64,000 nt of DNA from the NCBI GenBank assembly GCA_031119475.1, contig JAVHXV010000007.1:62001-126000 (forward strand), read 5' to 3'. The notes beneath the pieces are model-generated. The model saw nothing but the letters and a program-made list of their open reading frames with translations. It was not told the origin of the DNA and searched no databases. Source of the stretch: Pedobacter sp. Lineage in GTDB: Bacteria; Bacteroidota; Bacteroidia; Sphingobacteriales; Sphingobacteriaceae. Below are positions 53,646 through 63,002 of the stretch, piece by piece. The first letter of the stretch is position 1. The number at the start of each line of letters is the position of its first letter. Both the position numbers and the translations under genes were made by a program.

Positions 53646-54851
53646 TTACGCGTTGTTTAAATCTGACAATAAATAATCCAGATAGGCAGGCAGGTAAAGG
53701 TCAGGGTCCATTACCTCTTCATATACCCGTAAGGCCTCCTTCCTGCAGTCCTCAAGATTTGAAGAGATAAAAGACAGCGCCTGGTCCATTTCTGAAAAAT
53801 CATTGATAACCGCACCAAATCGATAATTTTCTAATAGTTCGTTAAATGAAGTGTTCTTTGTGGCAATTGTTGGAAGTCCCATCATCATGTAGGTATTGAA
53901 CTTGCCCGATGAATATCCAATCTCGCCGAAATTCTTCCCATCGTAATGGCTATCGCTCGTAAAAGCGAGATAGGAGGCCAGGCCAACATCAAACTGTTTC
54001 AGAAAAAGAAAATACTCATCATATGATAATTGCAGATTGACCAATGAAACAGGTAGCCCTTTCCCAATATAGGCATTGATTTCGCGGATTTCTGCCGATT
54101 CGTGGTGTGATGGAAAACGATTATGGATGACCAACTGATATTCATTTTTCCATTCTTTCTCCATTTGGCCCAATAGCTCAAATAAGCCCGACCATTTGTA
54201 AAGGCTGCCAGAGTAAATCAAGGTCTTCTTGCCCACTGGTACATCGACCAACAAATGTGCTGGAGTTGGGTCGCTATAATTCTTTGGTTTTTCGGGTGCA
54301 ACCGGAACTAAAAATGTTTTGCCGATATGGCGAGGTCTGTTTTCTTCCAAAAATAATTTGAGCCTGTATTGATCTTGGATAGCCAAAGACTTGATGGGAT
54401 GGCTTAAAATCGAAATTTCGGTCAGCTTGTTTTTCCTAAATAGGGAATCCTTAATTTCATCTAGAAAGAACAGTTCAAAGGAGATATAATTATAAAGATG
54501 TTTCAGTTTTGGGAATAACTTTCCGGCAATAATCAATCCTTCAGGATCTACACAGATGATATTTTGCACCTGATAGCTTAAAGCAACATTTTTTGCTGCC
54601 AGAAAAGGGAAAAAGGTCCTGGGGAAAAAAATCGATGGCCGCCGTGGAATCCTTGGGTAGACGTAGGGGAGAACCTTAAAAATAACGTTCTCTAAGATGT
54701 CCACAGGGATATTAGTTGGCGTTTCGTAAATAAACAAGACCAGCTTTTGCTCACGCTCGACTAGCCTGCCCAGCAGACAAAGCATGGTCGGATTGGAGAA
54801 GAGATCGCCATGTGGATGGATAAGTATGGTGACTTTTTCCTTAGCCGCCAT
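53646..54851 (-). CDS. Putative glycosyltransferase (GT4-like)
   Basis: 401 residues. N-terminus VTILIHPHGDLFSNPTMLCL, a middle YSGSLYKWSGLFELLGQ as start of the C-terminal Rossmann half and SSGKFNTYMMMGLPTIATKN at the donor site. The acidic EX7E pair is not evident, so donor binding may differ. It overlaps the aminotransferase gene by 11 bases and ends 1 base before the GT10-like gene. Confidence 0.82.
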   Translation of the reverse strand: MAAKEKVTILIHPHGDLFSNPTMLCLLGRLVEREQKLVLFIYETPTNIPVDILENVIFKVLPYVYPRIPRRPSIFFPRTFFPFLAAKNVALSYQVQNIICVDPEGLIIAGKLFPKLKHLYNYISFELFFLDEIKDSLFRKNKLTEISILSHPIKSLAIQDQYRLKLFLEENRPRHIGKTFLVPVAPEKPKNYSDPTPAHLLVDVPVGKKTLIYSGSLYKWSGLFELLGQMEKEWKNEYQLVIHNRFPSHHESAEIREINAYIGKGLPVSLVNLQLSYDEYFLFLKQFDVGLASYLAFTSDSHYDGKNFGEIGYSSGKFNTYMMMGLPTIATKNTSFNELLENYRFGAVINDFSEMDQALSFISSNLEDCRKEALRVYEEVMDPDLYLPAYLDYLLSDLNNA

Positions 54852-55965
54852 ACTCCCTCATGGTTTGGCTCACAATAGTCAAATCTGTTTCGTCCAGTCC
54901 CAGTCCACTCGGCACATAAAAGCCATTTCTCGCTAATTTTTCGGCAACAGGATAGTGTTCATCCTTAAAAAGGCCCATCTGTTGAAAAACAGGTTGTTCA
55001 TGGATGCACCAGAAGAAAGGGCGTGTCCCGATCTGATTTTTAGTTAAATGGGCAACCATTTTATTCTTTGCTTCTTCACTTGGGCCAACAAGGCCAAACA
55101 CCCAATAAATGTTTTCGGCATAACTGGTTTCGGCCAATGGCAATTGGAAATCCTGATCAGCTATAAAAGCAAGCTCTTTTTGGTAACGTTTTCCCATGGC
55201 TCTTTTTTTCTCGATAAACTGTTCGATCCGTTCGAGCTGTGCCAAACCCAGGGCGGCCTGCAGATTGGTCATGCGGTAGTTCCAGCCAATTTCATAATGG
55301 ATAAAACGAGGCCCATTTGGCTCGAAACACAAATTTCTTAGCTTCTTGCACCGCTCTGCCAATTCTAGGTCATTAGTGAGCACCATGCCCCCTTCACCAG
55401 TGGTGATGTGCTTATTTGGATAGAAGCTGAAGATACTGATGTCGCCAAGGCTGCCGACCATTTTGCCTTTATAGGTTTGGCCATGCATTTCGGCAGCATC
55501 TTCAATTACCTTGAGCCCATATTGTTTTGCCAAGTCCAATACCGGATCCATATCTACCGGCAGGCCATAAATGTGCACCACCAAGATGGCCTTTGTTCTA
55601 GGAGTAATCTTGGCCTCGATTTCTGCCACATTCATGTTCCAGGTAATTGGATCGCTTTCTATTAGAACTGGTGTCGCTCCAGCGGTAACTACAGCTTGTG
55701 CCGGAGAAATGATCGTAAAAGCAGGCATGATTACTTCATCGCCTGGCCCGATACGGAGTGCCTTGATCGCAATATCAAGTGCAGCTGAACCATTGCTTAC
55801 GGCAATGCCATATTTGCTGCCGATGTACGTGCTGAACTTTTCTTCAAACTTTGAAATGAAGGGACCTTCACTTGAAATCCATCCCGTCTCGATGCATTCT
55901 GTTACATATTTCAATTCATTGCCATCAAGTAATGGCGTGTTGACGGGAATTGGTTTTTGAGCCAT
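54841..55965 (-). CDS. DegT/DnrJ/EryC1/StrS-family sugar aminotransferase
   Basis: 374 residues. PLP lysine is Lys185 in FYPNKHITTGEGGM; the N-terminal SNGSAALDIAIKAL and the DAAEMHGQTYKG motif are family hallmarks. It converts a keto group of a nucleotide-activated sugar to an amino group. The dehydratase that would make the keto sugar is not in this window. It follows two small genes for a methyltransferase and a cupin protein that may act on the same modified sugar. Confidence 0.94.
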   Translation of the reverse strand: MAQKPIPVNTPLLDGNELKYVTECIETGWISSEGPFISKFEEKFSTYIGSKYGIAVSNGSAALDIAIKALRIGPGDEVIMPAFTIISPAQAVVTAGATPVLIESDPITWNMNVAEIEAKITPRTKAILVVHIYGLPVDMDPVLDLAKQYGLKVIEDAAEMHGQTYKGKMVGSLGDISIFSFYPNKHITTGEGGMVLTNDLELAERCKKLRNLCFEPNGPRFIHYEIGWNYRMTNLQAALGLAQLERIEQFIEKKRAMGKRYQKELAFIADQDFQLPLAETSYAENIYWVFGLVGPSEEAKNKMVAHLTKNQIGTRPFFWCIHEQPVFQQMGLFKDEHYPVAEKLARNGFYVPSGLGLDETDLTIVSQTMREYGG

Positions 55966-55985
55966 AATTTATAATATTTGAGATG

Positions 55986-56747
55986 TTAAGATTGACCTTT
56001 TTTTCGTAGGATATAGCAGACGCCCCATGTAGCTACCGATGGAGCTGCTTTGGATTGGAATTCTTCTGAATGAATGACTTCAAACCCAGTGGCATAGGCC
56101 AAGATTTCTATTTCCGGTGCACTAAAATGCCGCATGGGATGATTTTCAAAAATTTGGTCTTGGTGTTGGTCAGCTTGGTTGGTAATGGTAATATCGAAGT
56201 TGACTTCCACCACATTGCGTTCCGGGAAAACCACAGGATCAGCTTTTCGGACCACTTCTATCTCTTTGTTCTGGAATTTTCTGGTGCGTTTTTCAGGGAT
56301 TTGGTGGTTTACGGCAGAACTATGCCAGACATCGAAGATAAAAAGCCCGTTTTCTCTCAAATGTTGGTCAACATTTTTAAAAGTCTGGATCAGGCTTTGA
56401 TTGGTTGTCAGGTAGCTAACGACATGGAAAAGCGAGATGGCCACGTCAAACTGTTGGTCTAGATCGAAGTCGGTGATGTCGGTTACCTTGTACTTAACAC
56501 GATCATTTGCGGTCTGTTCTGCAATGGCCACCATTTCTGGGCTCCTTTCCAGACCCATTACACGATAACCTTTTTCAGCTAGTAGGTTCGCATGTTTACC
56601 AGTTCCCGATCCTAATTCAAGGATGCTTTTTGCGCCTGGGCTATAGGTGCTGATCAGATCCGCAACATAATTTGCTTCTCCAACGTAATCTTTGCCCTGA
56701 TTGAGCAGATCGTAATATTGGCTATAGAGTTTAAAGTTGTCTGCCAT
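55986..56747 (-). CDS. Class I SAM-dependent methyltransferase
   Basis: 253 residues. Motif I SILELGSGTGKHANLLAEKG (40-59), motif II VMGLERSPEMVAIAEQ, motif IV DVAISLFHVVSYL and NGLFIFDVWHSS. In this place, before the aminotransferase gene and after a cupin gene, N-methylation of an amino sugar (as for dTDP-sugar N-methyltransferases) is a fitting guess; O-methylation is equally possible. Confidence 0.87.
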   Translation of the reverse strand: MADNFKLYSQYYDLLNQGKDYVGEANYVADLISTYSPGAKSILELGSGTGKHANLLAEKGYRVMGLERSPEMVAIAEQTANDRVKYKVTDITDFDLDQQFDVAISLFHVVSYLTTNQSLIQTFKNVDQHLRENGLFIFDVWHSSAVNHQIPEKRTRKFQNKEIEVVRKADPVVFPERNVVEVNFDITITNQADQHQDQIFENHPMRHFSAPEIEILAYATGFEVIHSEEFQSKAAPSVATWGVCYILRKKGQS

Positions 56748-56758
56748 TTAATTGATAA

Positions 56759-57193
56759 TTACTGTTTTTCTTTATAGTTGATTTGAGGTGGCGTATGTTT
56801 AAACCGCACTTTATCTTCGTCGCCACAATAGGGTCCTTGTTTAATTTCTATGATCTCCGAGTCATCAAGCATCTCAAAACCATGTCCGCCGGCGGCCAAT
56901 AAAATCACATCGCCTGTGGCCACAATTTTACTTTCCAAATAATTTTTATCGTCATCATAAAAATCGACCCTGACTTTTCCATTTTTGATATATAGCACTT
57001 CTTGGGTCAGTGTAACCTTACGTTCGACAAGGTTATGTACATGGGGATCAATTACATATCCCTTCGCACGGTTCATGTAGCCCAGTTGTTGGGAGAAATC
57101 GCCAGGTGTAAAAAAAGAGATCCCTTCTTTCTGATAATTTGAGCGGATGATCAGACCCAATAACTCGCCATTAAATTTTACCTCTTCAATCAT
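56759..57193 (-). CDS. Cupin-fold protein of the polysaccharide locus
   Basis: 144 residues. A single cupin barrel: GYVIDPHVHNLVER with two His residues near 53-56, then VLYIKNGKVRVDFYDDD and VILLAAGGHGFEMLDDSEIIEIKQGPYCG with a further His. It may bind a metal ion or act as a sugar isomerase/binding protein as in WxcM-like proteins. It lies between the Wzt gene and the methyltransferase-aminotransferase pair. Enzyme role unproven. Confidence 0.8.
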   Translation of the reverse strand: MIEEVKFNGELLGLIIRSNYQKEGISFFTPGDFSQQLGYMNRAKGYVIDPHVHNLVERKVTLTQEVLYIKNGKVRVDFYDDDKNYLESKIVATGDVILLAAGGHGFEMLDDSEIIEIKQGPYCGDEDKVRFKHTPPQINYKEKQ

Positions 57194-57208
57194 TTGTATC
57201 GTACCTAA

Positions 57209-58450
57209 TTAGGTGATCAATTTAGCATTTGCAACAATAAAACCTGTTCTCGGACTGTAAGGAAAAGTACGTTCAGGTGTAGGGGCATCGTTAATTTCAA
57301 AGGTGAGCACATCATCAAGCCAATCATAGCCTTCCGCTTCGCTTGCACCTAGCCAGGCATATAGTGTATACGTACCTGGAATAAACCCATTGAGTTCAAT
57401 TTCACAAACATGGTGGTTTGCTTTACCTTTAAATTGCAGATAGGGCTGTATCGATGGAATCGCTTCCATAATCGTGCCACCGGTACTTCCTTTGATGCCA
57501 AAAACAGCCATTGCAGGGGGGAAGTTTCCACCTGAAGTGGTCTTGAAGCTCACACGCAAGGTCAGCTCTGGCTGTTTGCCCAAAATTTCGTATGAAATTT
57601 CACTGAAATGTGGCTGCAATGTTTCTTTTTCCCTTTTCCAGGTATCTTTTACGGCTGCTCCATTGCTCTGGTAGTAATCTACCGAAGCTCCTGCATCACC
57701 AATGAAGCCTACAACGCCATTTTCAAGTACAATACCACTTTTACAGAGCGCGTTTACAGCGTCCATGTTGTGGCTTACAAAAAGAACTGTCCTTCCTTCA
57801 CCTTTGCTTACTTCTCCCATCTTTCCAAGGCATTTCTTTTGAAATTCTGCATCACCTACTGCCAAAACCTCATCCACGATCAAGATTTCCGACTCGAGGT
57901 GCGCCGCCACAGCAAAGGCAAGGCGAACATACATTCCGCTGCTGTATCTTTTTACAGGTGTATCAATATATCTTTCTATGCCTGCAAAATCTACGATTTC
58001 ATCAAATTTACGCTTGATCTCATGTTTTCTCATCCCAAGGATCGCTCCATTGAGAAAAATATTTTCTTTTCCCGAAAGTTCGGGATGAAAGCCTGTTCCT
58101 ACTTCCAATAGACTGGCAATCCGCCCTTTTCCCGTTATCCTGCCAGTAGTAGGTGCGGTAACTTTGCTCAAAATTTTTAATAATGTGCTTTTTCCAGCGC
58201 CATTCCTTCCAATTACGCCCACTGCGTCGCCTTGTTTAATTTCGAAATTGAGGTCCCTAAGGCTCCAGACAATATCGCTTGTTCCTTTTGAACTACGGTC
58301 GTTGGTTTCCCCGATTCGCAGAAAAGGATCTTCTTTTCCGCGGATGCGCGCATACCACCTTTCCAGATCACGGCTGATCGTACCCGTTCCAATATCACCT
58401 AATTGATACGCTTTGCTTAAATTTTCTGCTTTGATCGCAATTTCTGACAT
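57209..58450 (-). CDS. wzt: Polysaccharide ABC exporter ATPase with C-terminal domain (Wzt-like)
   Basis: 413 residues from the ATG at 58450 (MSEIAIKAENLSKAYQLG); two codons upstream is an alternative ATG. NBD of the TagH/KpsT/Wzt type: Walker A GRNGAGKST, signature YSSGMYVRLAFA, Walker B ILIVDEVLAVGD, His in FVSHNMD. A large insert between the first strand and Walker A (about 25-65) is usual for this group. Residues from about 250 form a beta-rich domain like the carbohydrate-binding domain of Wzt proteins that recognises a modified glycan end before export. It follows the permease gene by 10 bases. Confidence 0.93.
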   Translation of the reverse strand: MSEIAIKAENLSKAYQLGDIGTGTISRDLERWYARIRGKEDPFLRIGETNDRSSKGTSDIVWSLRDLNFEIKQGDAVGVIGRNGAGKSTLLKILSKVTAPTTGRITGKGRIASLLEVGTGFHPELSGKENIFLNGAILGMRKHEIKRKFDEIVDFAGIERYIDTPVKRYSSGMYVRLAFAVAAHLESEILIVDEVLAVGDAEFQKKCLGKMGEVSKGEGRTVLFVSHNMDAVNALCKSGIVLENGVVGFIGDAGASVDYYQSNGAAVKDTWKREKETLQPHFSEISYEILGKQPELTLRVSFKTTSGGNFPPAMAVFGIKGSTGGTIMEAIPSIQPYLQFKGKANHHVCEIELNGFIPGTYTLYAWLGASEAEGYDWLDDVLTFEINDAPTPERTFPYSPRTGFIVANAKLIT

Positions 58451-58460
58451 AGCCAACTGA

Positions 58461-59330
58461 TTAAACGGTATCGATAAAAGTTTTTTCTACCTTGTTAAAC
58501 ACCACAATACCTACAACAAGCACAATCAGGGTTGCCACCGATGTGTAGCCCAATGAGGCCCAGCTAAATGCGCCCTTCCCCAAAAAACCAAAACGAAAAG
58601 CCTCGATCAAAATGCTCATGGGATTGTATTCGATAAGCCAGCTGAGGCGAGGAAATTTTTCCGTAGCCTTTTCGACCGCAGTGGTAATCGGATAGATGAC
58701 CGCAGTGGCATACATCAGGAGCTGAACGCCAAACCCTACTAAAAAAGAGAGGTCGCGGTATTTGGTGGTCATTGCTGAGATCAGCATGCCAAGGCCAAGT
58801 CCCAGCAGTGCCATGAGCAATAAAATGTAGGGGAAGAGTAAAATGGCCCAACTTGGTGAAAAGCTTTCTCCTCTCACGAAATAATAATAGGCCATAAACA
58901 TCACAAACAATATCAGCTGCACGCCAAAGCGCACCAGGTTGCTCAATACAATGCTTAGGGGCATGATCAGTCTTGGAAAATAGACTTTTCCAAAAATGGA
59001 GGCATTGTCTTTGAATACGGTAGATGTTTTGGTCAAACAATCTGCGAAATAGTTCCATGCGGTAATGCCTGCCATGTAAAATAGTGGACCTGGTAGGCCA
59101 TCTGTCGAAATCCCCGCTAGCTGCTTGAAAATAAAGGTGAAAATTACCGTGGTGAAAAGTGGCTGGATAAAAAACCATAATGGACCGAGCACGGTCTGCT
59201 TATAAAAGGAAACAAAATCCCGCCTGACCAACAGCCATAGGAGGTCCCGATAGGCCCAAGCCTCTTTTAACTTAAGGTCAAATAAACTGCTTGATGGTGC
59301 AATCTCCCAATTTTCCTGATCTTTAATCAT
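58461..59330 (-). CDS. wzm: Polysaccharide ABC exporter permease (Wzm-like, ABC-2 type)
   Basis: 289 residues with six membrane helices. N-terminal cytoplasmic amphipathic part with LKEAWAYRDLLWLLVRRDFVSFYKQT, whose aromatic/Arg-rich motif is typical of Wzm/KpsM/TagG permeases, then VLGPLWFFIQPLF. It exports the finished, lipid-linked polymer with the ATPase coded next. The start overlaps the end of the GT4 gene by 8 bases. Confidence 0.94.
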   Translation of the reverse strand: MIKDQENWEIAPSSSLFDLKLKEAWAYRDLLWLLVRRDFVSFYKQTVLGPLWFFIQPLFTTVIFTFIFKQLAGISTDGLPGPLFYMAGITAWNYFADCLTKTSTVFKDNASIFGKVYFPRLIMPLSIVLSNLVRFGVQLILFVMFMAYYYFVRGESFSPSWAILLFPYILLLMALLGLGLGMLISAMTTKYRDLSFLVGFGVQLLMYATAVIYPITTAVEKATEKFPRLSWLIEYNPMSILIEAFRFGFLGKGAFSWASLGYTSVATLIVLVVGIVVFNKVEKTFIDTV

Positions 59331-60486
59331 AGCTGTTGTGCTTTGGTAATTGATGGAAAGCTGTTGTGCCGTTTAAGATTAGCGATTTGATGCTTTCTTT
59401 ATAATCTTCGTAATTGAATGAAGCCAATACCTTTTTTTGGAGCTCTATTTTTTCTTCGTGACGAAGTGGATGCGCCAACATATTGGCAAGTGCCTGTTCA
59501 ATCTCTTCCAGATTATCGGGATCAACAAGTATCCCCAGATCTCCGTTTCTCAAAGCATCGACGCTGCCATCTTTGTTCCCGCCCAATACGCTCAGCCCAC
59601 TGGCCATGGCCTCAATAAATACAATGCCAAAGCCTTCTTTTTTACTTGGAAGCAAGAAAATATCCGATAAAAGGAAGTGATCGCTGACCTCGGCCTCATC
59701 TACAAAACCAAGTAGTTTTACGTGGTCTGTGATTTTGTATTTGGCAATCAGCTTATCGATCCTGATCTTTTCTTCCTCATCATATTTTCCTGCCAACAGG
59801 TATTGCAGTTTAGGGTATTTTTTGACTAGCTGCGGCAAAATGGCCAAGGTATTGTCATAGCCCTTGTATTTTTCGGAAGAAGAAAGCCTACACAAAGACA
59901 TTAAAATGGTATGGTCTTCGGTCAGACCATATCGCTTTAACAAATCCTTAGGCTTGGTAAATTCCTTGTGGAAATAATAGAATGGATCTAGGCAGTTGTT
60001 AAGGACTTCGAGCTTTTTTTGGTCGATGCCATGGATGTTCTTGATTTTTTCTGCGGTAAACTCGCTTACACAGATAATTTTGTCCAATCTTCGCAGCGCC
60101 TTCAACTTGGGCTCAGGGAATTTTTTCCAAATTTCGATGCCATGCGCAATCAGGTAGACCTTGGTGCCGGGGCTAAACCGTTTGATAAAATAGCCGATCG
60201 ATAAAAGGTGTACATGGCTCAGGATGACTGCATCAGCTGTAATGCCTTTGAAGAAAGCCTTCAGGACGAAAATTTTCCTGTTCCCTTTAAAGCCCTGGTA
60301 TTGCTGCTTTTTGAGGTACCTGGAGTCGCGGTCATAATTTTCATCGTACATCGAATAGACCATCGGCTCTGCTGCGGCTTCCTCGCCAATATCGTACAGC
60401 GTACGGCAAATGGTACGGCAAACTTTTTCGATGCCACCTGTAAAGCTGAATGTCTTTAATGTTAAAAATAAAACCCTATGAGCCAT
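59323..60486 (-). CDS. Glycosyltransferase family 4
   Basis: 387 residues from the ATG at 60486 (MAHRVLFLTLKTFSFTGGIEK); the longer open frame lies inside asnB and is rejected. GT-B fold with FTGGIEKVCRTI, KIICVSEFTAEKIKN, LEVLNNCLDPFYY and the donor site KKEGFGIVFIEAMASGLSVLG with both Glu of EX7E. It overlaps the asnB stop by 11 bases and the permease start by 8 bases. Confidence 0.93.
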   Translation of the reverse strand: MAHRVLFLTLKTFSFTGGIEKVCRTICRTLYDIGEEAAAEPMVYSMYDENYDRDSRYLKKQQYQGFKGNRKIFVLKAFFKGITADAVILSHVHLLSIGYFIKRFSPGTKVYLIAHGIEIWKKFPEPKLKALRRLDKIICVSEFTAEKIKNIHGIDQKKLEVLNNCLDPFYYFHKEFTKPKDLLKRYGLTEDHTILMSLCRLSSSEKYKGYDNTLAILPQLVKKYPKLQYLLAGKYDEEEKIRIDKLIAKYKITDHVKLLGFVDEAEVSDHFLLSDIFLLPSKKEGFGIVFIEAMASGLSVLGGNKDGSVDALRNGDLGILVDPDNLEEIEQALANMLAHPLRHEEKIELQKKVLASFNYEDYKESIKSLILNGTTAFHQLPKHNSYD

Positions 60487-62266
60487 GGAATATCTTGTAA
60501 AGTGCAAAAGCTGATGACCAATGAAGGTGGCCATCGTTGAAAGCGCTAATTAATTTTTTAGCTTTTTTGTTTTGGTAGAGATCTGGGGAAGAAATTTCCT
60601 TATTTTTCTTCATCCACTCCTGAAATGGAAAGGTAAAGCCCATTTTAGACCGGTTCCAAGTCTGCTCGGGCAATTCTTTTTTATAGGCTTCGATCAATAA
60701 ACGTTTTTTCTGGTGCTCACCAAACCTGATCGAGGGGTGGATGGAGCTGACCAGATTGATAAAATTCAGGTCCAGAAAAGGAACCCTCACCTCAACACCG
60801 TGGCTCATGCTCATGAAATCGGCATCTTTGAGTAGCTGGTTCTGCATATACATGTTCATTTCAAACCAGCTTGCCCTTTCTTCATCATTCAGGTACCTGA
60901 TGCTATCGTTTAGAGGAATATCCTGCAGGCAGTCGATGACCGTTTGGATATCGATGTCCAATAATTTGGCAATGATATCTGGCGTATACAATCCCCTTAG
61001 GCACAGGTATTCGCCAACTGGCGATTGAAAGCTGAGGTAATAGAGCCTGCGCAATTTGGTGCTTTTGAGGAATCGCGCCGATTTGATGAGCGCCTTGCTG
61101 ATGTTGCCCAGGTTTTGGATCTTTCTGATCCTATCAAAAGATGGGTAGCCCCCAAACAGCTCATCTGCCCCTAGGCCCGAAAGTACAGATTTGATCCCAT
61201 TTTCCTTGGCGCATTTACAGATAAACCAGGTATTGATCCCATCGTTTGTAGGTTGGTCCATACTTTTTGATATGGAATCAAAATTATAGACAAAATCGCG
61301 GTAGGTAATCATGTGCTCCTGATGTTTGGAGGTAATGCGCTCATAGATGATCTTACGATGTGCACTTTCAGAATAATCTATTTCGTTAAAATTGGCCGAT
61401 ATAGAAGTCAGGTTTCCCTTGGCGTAGGTATCGGCCAAAATCGTAATGATGCTCGAATCTAATCCGCCACTAAACAAGACCCCAATGCTGGCATCAGAAA
61501 TCAATTGAAATTTCATCGCCTTGGTAAATTCCTCCCTAATGCGCACGATCGCTTCATCTTCATCAAGGATGTTGATGGCGGCAGCAAACTCATAATAAGA
61601 ATGGATCTTAAAGGAATCGTCAGCGAGCTCATATTTCAAAAAGCTGCCCTTAGGTAAGCTAAATACATTTTTTAGCGTAGTAAAAGGCTCTGGAATATGG
61701 CCAAAAGCCAAATAATATATTTTCCAATTTTCGTTTTCCTGGATGTCAATGCCACTGTGTTCAAATGCCTTTACTTCTGAAGCAAATACAAAGGAATTTT
61801 CCTTGCGGGTGTAATAAACAGGTTTGATCCCACTTTGGTCGCGTACCAGATAGAAGCAGTTTTTCCTTTTATCGTGTATACAGAAAGCAAATATGCCATT
61901 CAATTTTTCGAAAGCAGCTTCCCCCCAATGTTGGTAGGCTTTGATGATCACTTCGGTATCTGTTTCGGAGTGGAACTGATAGCCTTCTGCAATCAATTGG
62001 CTGCGGAGAACCTTAAAATTGTAGATCTCTCCATTGTAGGTAATCACGAGCTGGTCGTTATCGGTATGCATGGGCTGGTGGCCCGCACTGCTCAGGTCTA
62101 GGATGGATAGCCTTCTACTGCCAAAGCAAAGTTTGGCTTTTTCATCAATTTCATAGCCGAAATCGTCAGGACCGCCATGCTGCATACTGTCGCACATTCG
62201 GGTAATGTGATGTTGGAGTTGATCGGAAGAAAATTCTTTAGCAAAAATGCCAGCAATACGACACAT
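60476..62266 (-). CDS. asnB: Asparagine synthase (glutamine-hydrolysing), EPS-locus type
   Basis: 596 residues. The N-terminal glutaminase domain begins with the catalytic Cys2 (MCRIAGIFAKEF) and GGPDDFGYE; the C-terminal synthetase domain has the ATP pyrophosphatase loop VLFSGGLDSSIITIL and GLGADELFGGYPSF. AsnB-like proteins in polysaccharide loci can amidate sugar acids such as uronic acids in the polymer, or simply supply asparagine. It is the first gene after upxY, across a 129-base gap with two inverted repeats. Confidence 0.92.
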   Translation of the reverse strand: MCRIAGIFAKEFSSDQLQHHITRMCDSMQHGGPDDFGYEIDEKAKLCFGSRRLSILDLSSAGHQPMHTDNDQLVITYNGEIYNFKVLRSQLIAEGYQFHSETDTEVIIKAYQHWGEAAFEKLNGIFAFCIHDKRKNCFYLVRDQSGIKPVYYTRKENSFVFASEVKAFEHSGIDIQENENWKIYYLAFGHIPEPFTTLKNVFSLPKGSFLKYELADDSFKIHSYYEFAAAINILDEDEAIVRIREEFTKAMKFQLISDASIGVLFSGGLDSSIITILADTYAKGNLTSISANFNEIDYSESAHRKIIYERITSKHQEHMITYRDFVYNFDSISKSMDQPTNDGINTWFICKCAKENGIKSVLSGLGADELFGGYPSFDRIRKIQNLGNISKALIKSARFLKSTKLRRLYYLSFQSPVGEYLCLRGLYTPDIIAKLLDIDIQTVIDCLQDIPLNDSIRYLNDEERASWFEMNMYMQNQLLKDADFMSMSHGVEVRVPFLDLNFINLVSSIHPSIRFGEHQKKRLLIEAYKKELPEQTWNRSKMGFTFPFQEWMKKNKEISSPDLYQNKKAKKLISAFNDGHLHWSSAFALYKIFHGS

Positions 62267-62353
62267 CTAATGGTTAATTTGGGTTAATACTTCTAACATT
62301 TTATACATCAATCAACAGTAATTATTTACCTGATGAACACAGCTTCGCCTTCT

Positions 62354-62392
62354 CAATTACAGGTGATTTTCTGTAATTGCTTAATAATTAAG
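62354..62392. repeat. Two adjacent inverted repeats between upxY and asnB
   Basis: CAATTACAG (62354-62362) and CTGTAATTG (62371-62379) are exact 9-base arms with an 8-base loop. Next to it CTTAATAATTAAG (62380-62392) is a perfect palindrome with a one-base centre, 4 bases from the upxY stop. On the transcribed minus strand neither is followed by a U-run. Confidence 0.7.
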
Positions 62393-62395
62393 CTT

Positions 62396-62902
62396 TTACT
62401 TCATGGGTTCTATGTAGGCCATTGAAGTGTTGATATGGATGGCATAGCCAAGGTTCTGTAACCGTAAAACTAAACTTTTTTTACTCTTTAAAGATACTAA
62501 TTCTGCCATAATTCCTTTGAAAGGCCCGGCCTTGATGTGCACTTTTTCTCCTGGAGAAAGTTCATGGTCGATCAGCTCTAGATCACCTGGATTGGCCAGC
62601 AGGAGCTTCAGGTCTTCAAGCTGCCTGTTGGGTATGGTTGCGATCTTTCCAGAAAAATAGATAAACCGGCTCACGCCATGGGTCATCAAGACCTGTGCAT
62701 ATTCCTTAGCCGAGATGTAGACAAAAAGGTAGGATTTTAACAGTGGCTCCTCGACGATTTTTTTTCTGTCGGCCCATTGTTTCTCTTCCTTTCTTAAAGG
62801 GAGATAAGCAATAATGTCCTTTTTTTTCAGCTCTAATTCCGTTTTCTTTTCCGCGCGAGAACGGGTATATATGGGATACCACTTATATGTATGATCAATC
62901 AT
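62396..62902 (-). CDS. UpxY-family NusG-like transcription antiterminator
   Basis: 168 residues. N-terminal NGN domain (WYPIYTRSRAEKK at 8-20, then VEEPLLKSYLFVYI) and C-terminal KOW-type domain with VHIKAGPFKGIMAELVSLKSK. UpxY/RfaH-like proteins bind elongating RNA polymerase at the start of a long surface-polysaccharide operon and let it read to the end. Position directly before the 30-kb codirectional gene block fits this. It lies 100 bases after the Wzc-like gene. Confidence 0.92.
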   Translation of the reverse strand: MIDHTYKWYPIYTRSRAEKKTELELKKKDIIAYLPLRKEEKQWADRKKIVEEPLLKSYLFVYISAKEYAQVLMTHGVSRFIYFSGKIATIPNRQLEDLKLLLANPGDLELIDHELSPGEKVHIKAGPFKGIMAELVSLKSKKSLVLRLQNLGYAIHINTSMAYIEPMK

Positions 62903-63002
62903 ATATCACTTCTGCTTTTGTCGCGGATTTCAGATCTGCGAAAATGGGAAAAAATAAATGAGCAGTTAATGGATGGCAATTTTACCTGGTTTCAAAGTCC
63001 CG

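Noticed and set aside
58564..59178. 204-codon open frame on the minus strand in another frame within the permease gene
   Set aside because: Its composition (many His, Arg, Phe, Trp without family motifs) is that of a shadow frame; the permease frame has full Wzm features.
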